Origin: Candidatus Uhrbacteria bacterium
GTDB lineage: Bacteria; Patescibacteriota; Patescibacteriia; UBA9934; UBA11717
Length of the DNA: 9,059 nucleotides
Reading direction: 5' to 3'
Assembly (NCBI GenBank): GCA_013203725.1
Contig: JABMPK010000052.1
Span: 1-9,059, forward strand
Each line of letters begins with the position of its first letter. Positions within the stretch are counted from its first letter, which is position 1. Below, in pieces: positions 5,782 to 9,059 of the stretch. The notes under the pieces were generated by a model. It saw only the letters and a list, made by a program, of their open reading frames with translations. It was not told the DNA's origin and ran no database searches. Made by a program: the position numbers and the translations under genes.

Positions 5782-6421
5782 CATCTCCCTGAATGTTAAC
5801 GAGCATTTGATCGACTTCATGGGTCGCGTGCTCGATAAGCGTTGGGAGAGTCGCTTTTTGATCATTGCTCCATCGCGCAAGGACATATGCGTCTAGCGGC
5901 ATTTTGTCTGGCGGACGACCGATACCGACACGGACGCGCCAGAAATCTTTTGTGCCAAGCTTGTTGGTTATTGACTTGAGGCCGTTGTGTCCCGCGTTGC
6001 CTCCGCCGAGCTTTGTACGAATCTCGCCAAACGAAATGTCTGCTTCGTCGTGTACCACTATCACCGCACTTGGATCGATCTCGTAGTACGCGGCGTATGA
6101 CTGTACCGCTTCACCCGATAAGTTCATGAAAGTCTGTGGTTTCATGAAGTGCACTTCAACTCCCTCAATGAACCTTTTTGACGTCAGTGCTCTATGTTTC
6201 TTGCTATGAACCCAGTCATCAACAAGTTCGTCTAGAACCGTGAATCCAATGTTGTGACGCGTGTTCTCGTATTTTGCACCCGGGTTACCAAGTCCAACAA
6301 CAAGAATGCGACTACATTTTTTTGCTAGGTCGCGAGTGGAAGTGGATTGGTGTTCCTGTGAATCCGAATCTTTCTCTGAGCCGGTTTTCAAGGAATCGAA
6401 GATACGATAGATGAAGGACAT
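5774..6421 (-). CDS. pth: Peptidyl-tRNA hydrolase, with a doubtful N-terminal extension
   Basis: Pth cleaves the ester bond of peptidyl-tRNAs dropped by ribosomes, recycling tRNA. Seen, numbered from the ATG at 6421: ILVVGLGNPG (39-48, N46), the catalytic H56 in TRHNIGF, FMNLSGE (N100), VVHDEAD with D125, and GGGNAGHNGLKS with N146. All residues needed for catalysis are present. The family normally begins two or three residues before the VGLGNPG strand, yet no ATG, GTG or TTG lies there in frame. The first ATG is 6419-6421, adding 36 polar residues and overlapping der by 110 bp; a TTG at codon 11 is another choice. A weak AAGGG lies about 11 nt before the ATG. The extension is rich in Ser, Asp, Glu and Lys and may be a by-product of der coding or a real disordered tail. 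The hydrolase assignment is secure; the start is not. Confidence 0.9.
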   Translation of the reverse strand: MSFIYRIFDSLKTGSEKDSDSQEHQSTSTRDLAKKCSRILVVGLGNPGAKYENTRHNIGFTVLDELVDDWVHSKKHRALTSKRFIEGVEVHFMKPQTFMNLSGEAVQSYAAYYEIDPSAVIVVHDEADISFGEIRTKLGGGNAGHNGLKSITNKLGTKDFWRVRVGIGRPPDKMPLDAYVLARWSNDQKATLPTLIEHATHEVDQMLVNIQGDDV

Positions 6422-7673
6422 CGGTACGTTTACCCTTAATGATAAGCTCGAACTTTGGTGGTTTGATGTTAACTTGCTTCAATCGGTAGATAACAGGATG
6501 GGCAACACCTTTACCACGAGCTGGTCTATGCTTAACAATAATTTGCTTTAGGAATTTATCCAAAGCATTATCGTCAATCACTCGCTCCCGTTCTGCAACA
6601 ATTGTATCAAATAATGGGAATAGTTTGTGAATTCTCTGACGTTCTTTTGCCGAAACTGTCAAGATGGGAGCGAAGGGGATAAACGGTAAATGCCCACGTA
6701 CGTAGTTCTCGTACTCCTTTACGGCATTGGTTTCCTTGTTGTCTATCAGATCCCATTTGTTGGCAACGATGATGCATCCAACTCCAGCGTCGTCTATAAC
6801 TCCAGCAAGACGCTTTTCCTGGTGATCGATTGGCTTTGTAGCATCAAGAACCAAAACAGCGATGTCGGCGTTTCTAAGTGTTGTAATAGTTCGTCGCACC
6901 CCCGTTTTTTCCATACCTTCCTCAACACGCGCCTTTCGTCGCAAACCTGCCGTGTCCACAATCACGTAATGTTTATCGTCATACTCAACAAGAGTGTCAT
7001 TTGGCTCTCGAGTTGTGTGTGCAATTGGTGACGTTATAAAACGCTCTTCTCCCAAAATCGCGTTTACGATTGATGATTTACCAACGTTCGGCTCTCCAAC
7101 GATAACGATTCGGGGAACTGTTGTTTCTTCAAACAGCGGAAGGATTTTTCCTTGCTTTTCAAATTCATCAAAAATAGTATCAAGTAAGTCTCCAAGACCA
7201 ACTCCCTTCACACCACTAACTGGACGTGGGAGCTCGAGTCCTGTCTTGTACCACTGTGGATCATGAGCTTCTGACCGAATAGACGCTTTTTCCGCCTTGT
7301 TTCCAAGAACAAATACTGGCTGATCTACGTTCTGTAGTATGGCTGCGATCTTTCGATCCTGTGGAAGAAGGCCTTCCTTCATATCAACAACAAACAAAAC
7401 AATGTCTGCTTCTTCCAGAGCTATTTGTGTCTGGCGAGTAATCTCTCTGTTAAACCCTGTCTCGTCCTCAAATTCAAGTCCACCTGTGTCGATTAGTCGG
7501 AACTGACGTCCGCGCCAAAGAACGCGGTCTTCTTTACGGTCACGTGTTGTCCCCAAAACCTCAGAAACCATCGCTTTCCGTGTTTCTGTAAGACGGTTAA
7601 AGAGGGTGGATTTACCCACATTGGCACGTCCAATTAAAACAACTGTCGGAAGTGTAGATTCTACGGCTTTCAT
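6312..7673 (-). CDS. der: Ribosome-assembly GTPase Der (EngA)
   Basis: A complete 453-aa protein with two tandem GTPase domains and a KH-like C-terminal domain, the hallmark of Der, which acts in late 50S ribosomal subunit assembly. First domain: P-loop GRANVGKS (15-22), TTRD (42-45), DTGG (62-65) and NKAE (125-128). Second: GEPNVGKS (193-200), TTRE (220-223), DTAG (240-243) and NKWD (305-308). The KH-like part is about 360-445 and ends with the typical LENRLRERFGFTGTPI. The first guanine-specificity motif has Glu instead of the usual Asp; I recall that variant from other Der proteins, so it is not a sign of decay. ATG 7671-7673 gives the normal family start. A GAGG 8 nt upstream of it is the likely ribosome binding site but lies in a hairpin. 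The gene sits 39 bp after the LCP gene and overlaps the annotated start of pth by 110 bp. Confidence 0.97.
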   Translation of the reverse strand: MKAVESTLPTVVLIGRANVGKSTLFNRLTETRKAMVSEVLGTTRDRKEDRVLWRGRQFRLIDTGGLEFEDETGFNREITRQTQIALEEADIVLFVVDMKEGLLPQDRKIAAILQNVDQPVFVLGNKAEKASIRSEAHDPQWYKTGLELPRPVSGVKGVGLGDLLDTIFDEFEKQGKILPLFEETTVPRIVIVGEPNVGKSSIVNAILGEERFITSPIAHTTREPNDTLVEYDDKHYVIVDTAGLRRKARVEEGMEKTGVRRTITTLRNADIAVLVLDATKPIDHQEKRLAGVIDDAGVGCIIVANKWDLIDNKETNAVKEYENYVRGHLPFIPFAPILTVSAKERQRIHKLFPLFDTIVAERERVIDDNALDKFLKQIIVKHRPARGKGVAHPVIYRLKQVNIKPPKFELIIKGKRTDVLHLSYLRFLENRLRERFGFTGTPIHFHSRPSKKM

Positions 7674-7680
7674 ATAGTTG

Positions 7681-7718
7681 GCCTCAATAGAGGCGCTAAT
7701 TGCTGCACAACGTTAGCG
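7681..7718 (-). other. Two abutting hairpins between the LCP gene and der
   Basis: Hairpin A pairs CGCTAA (7713-7718) with TTAGCG (7694-7699), with an inner TTG/CAA helix; it contains the LCP stop codon. Hairpin B pairs GCCTC (7690-7694) with GAGGC (7681-7685) around a four-base loop. The GAGG in its 3' arm is the only Shine-Dalgarno-like sequence before the der ATG. The two share base 7694. Neither is followed by a T-tract, so they look like translational control or coupling structures rather than terminators. Confidence 0.45.
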
Positions 7719-9059
7719 TCGTACTAGATTAGCCGAATTCTGCCCTAAAACGACCAAAAAGTCAACTGCTGCAGGGGTTCCGTCGCGCAAACCCTCGTCT
7801 TCAAGCTCAATAGAGCGCGGGGTGATACCATCTGTAAATAACCAGCCTGTGACTGTAGTTTCTACATCTGCCTTCAAATAGTCTTGTAAAGCCTTGAGTT
7901 CGTCTGGATATGCCCCCTCTGAGAAGTCGTAAATAACGCTATGATCCCAGTCTCGAGTAGCGGCGTTGGCAACTGATGCAACCTCAAATCCTTGGCCTTC
8001 AAGCAGTTGAGATGTCCGGAATGCAAGTCCGTTGATAGCGGTCCCATTCTCGATACGGATTTTTACAAGCTGTTCTGGGATTTGGTTTGGGTTGATTGGG
8101 GAGAACGCAGGATCCTCTTCAAAAATATTCGCAGCGATAGTACGGATTCCGCTCCAATCATCGTTGTCAGGTAATAAAACGTATGCGCCGTTCAAGTTTG
8201 TTTCGTAAAGAGGGCTGTCTGCACTGTTATCCAAAACGTAGTGGTGTATCTTTTCTTGATTAAAGTCCTTCGCGAATGTGGAAAGTCGAACAAGCTCCCA
8301 TGTTGAGAGGTTTGTGTCGATGTTTTCTTTCACCGTACCGATCAAGCTACTGATACGTCTTGGATTGAAGATAGTTTTTGCAGAAAAGATCTTGTCCTTC
8401 ACGGCGAGCAGAACTTTTTGCTGACGTCGTGAACGCGCAAAGTCAGAACCTTCTCCGTTTGTACCGTGCCGTGATCGTGAAAACTGCAGCACTGTCTCGC
8501 CGTCCATGTGTTGCCAACCTTCTTTGAACACGATGGTTTGAGTCAGGTAGTCTTTTGTTGGATAGAGAGAATCGGAAAACGCATTGTCCACATATACATC
8601 AACTCCACCAAGGTTGTTGATAAAATCTTCAAACCCCTGAAAATCGATTTTCACGTAGTACTGCATCTCTTGGTTCAAAAGATCTCCAATAACCTCTGCG
8701 GCATATTTAGCGCCACCGCCAGTTTCTTCTGTCTCACCAAAATAGTTTGTATGATTGATTTTTCTCCAACCATATCCAGGAATCGGAATTGCAAGGTCAC
8801 GTGGAATAGACATCATCCCAACGTCTCCAGTAGATGGTTTATACGAACCATAGATAATGGTGTCTGTAAGCTGGGGTCCGTCATGACCTGCTCCACCAAT
8901 TCCCATCAGTAGTATATTGATACGATCCTCCTCCTCACCCTTTAGAAGCTTGTCCTCACTTGTAACCAACGACGCGAACGTACGGAAGAACCCGCCGCCC
9001 TCTGAATCAGTTGAAAGCTCGGTTTTGCTCATCGCGAAAGAGAATCCAACACCCAAGAG
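7713..9059 (-). CDS. LytR-CpsA-Psr (LCP) family protein with LytR_C domain (start outside window)
   Basis: 448 codons of an LCP protein; the true start is beyond the right edge. LCP enzymes attach undecaprenyl-linked polymers or glycans to peptidoglycan or surface acceptors outside the cell. Numbered from the first visible codon: LLGVGFSF at 1-8 looks like the end of the N-terminal membrane anchor. The LCP core is about 45-218, with NILLMGIGG, LTDTI (D66), the SIPRD arginine (R87), the KINHTNYFGE segment, FINNLGGVDVYV (145-156), and RSRHG then GSDFARSRRQQ (about 195-214), the family signature for the phosphate-binding arginines. A second domain, about 332-438, begins KIRIENGTAINGLA and ends VDFLVVLG, matching the C-terminal LytR_C domain. 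The TTG at 9056 is not a credible start, because it would remove the anchor. It is probably first or internal in the run leading to der. The polymer it transfers cannot be told. Confidence 0.93.
   Translation of the reverse strand, partial: LLGVGFSFAMSKTELSTDSEGGGFFRTFASLVTSEDKLLKGEEEDRINILLMGIGGAGHDGPQLTDTIIYGSYKPSTGDVGMMSIPRDLAIPIPGYGWRKINHTNYFGETEETGGGAKYAAEVIGDLLNQEMQYYVKIDFQGFEDFINNLGGVDVYVDNAFSDSLYPTKDYLTQTIVFKEGWQHMDGETVLQFSRSRHGTNGEGSDFARSRRQQKVLLAVKDKIFSAKTIFNPRRISSLIGTVKENIDTNLSTWELVRLSTFAKDFNQEKIHHYVLDNSADSPLYETNLNGAYVLLPDNDDWSGIRTIAANIFEEDPAFSPINPNQIPEQLVKIRIENGTAINGLAFRTSQLLEGQGFEVASVANAATRDWDHSVIYDFSEGAYPDELKALQDYLKADVETTVTGWLFTDGITPRSIELEDEGLRDGTPAAVDFLVVLGQNSANLVRR

Noticed and set aside
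5782..5886. Longer dprA beginning at the ATG at 5886
   Set aside because: It would be read entirely inside the pth coding region and adds residues that the DprA family lacks; ATG 5781 overlapping the pth stop is the usual compact arrangement.
7288..7299. Glu instead of Asp in the first NKxD motif of Der, as possible loss of GTP specificity
   Set aside because: From memory, NKxE in the first GTPase domain occurs in Der proteins of other bacteria, and all other motifs are intact.
1..9059. Alternative genetic code with TGA as Gly or Trp
   Set aside because: topA, dprA and pth all stop at TGA exactly where the families end, and no in-frame TGA is needed in any gene.
1..9059. tRNA genes, CRISPR arrays, insertion sequences or an origin
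   Set aside because: Intergenic gaps are all under about 85 bp and hold only promoters and hairpins; no cloverleaf, spaced repeats, transposase or iteron cluster was seen.

Overview
The window looks like a piece of a small bacterial chromosome, most likely from the Candidate Phyla Radiation (Patescibacteria, Parcubacteria-like). This rests on tightly packed or overlapping housekeeping genes, a compact TopA with a single four-cysteine zinc finger, the run LCP protein - der - pth - dprA - topA followed by a Rel gene, and poor Shine-Dalgarno signals. TGA is a normal stop here (topA, dprA and pth all end in it), which argues against the recoded Gracilibacteria and Absconditabacteria. The placement is inference; no marker in the window proves the phylum.

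Layout. The right two thirds (about 2600-9059) is a minus-strand run read right to left: a LytR-CpsA-Psr cell-wall polymer transferase (start beyond the window), GTPase Der (ribosome assembly), peptidyl-tRNA hydrolase Pth, DprA/Smf (single-stranded DNA protection and RecA loading) and topoisomerase I. The spacings are 39 bp, a 110-bp overlap, an 8-bp overlap and 35 bp. topA appears to have its own promoter inside and just after the dprA stop, and an intrinsic terminator whose loop contains the topA stop codon.

The left part (about 420-2600) is an accessory-looking two-gene block with visibly higher GC, lying between topA and the chromosomal rel/spoT gene. One gene (minus strand, 465 aa) has no obvious family at first sight, but its C-terminal third resembles a degenerate RelA/SpoT synthetase fold. 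The other (plus strand, 206 aa) is a Glu/Ala-rich, probably helical protein with a hydrophobic patch near its C-terminus. The two are convergent, and each has a terminator hairpin embedded in or touching the other. The left edge holds the first 140 codons of a bifunctional-type Rel/SpoT (HD hydrolase domain), reading out of the window.

The most notable point is a divergent Rel-synthetase-like protein sitting one gene away from the ordinary Rel, in DNA of different composition. It keeps the acidic metal-binding positions but seems to lack the substrate-stacking tyrosine. No tRNA, rRNA, CRISPR array, insertion sequence or origin was seen.
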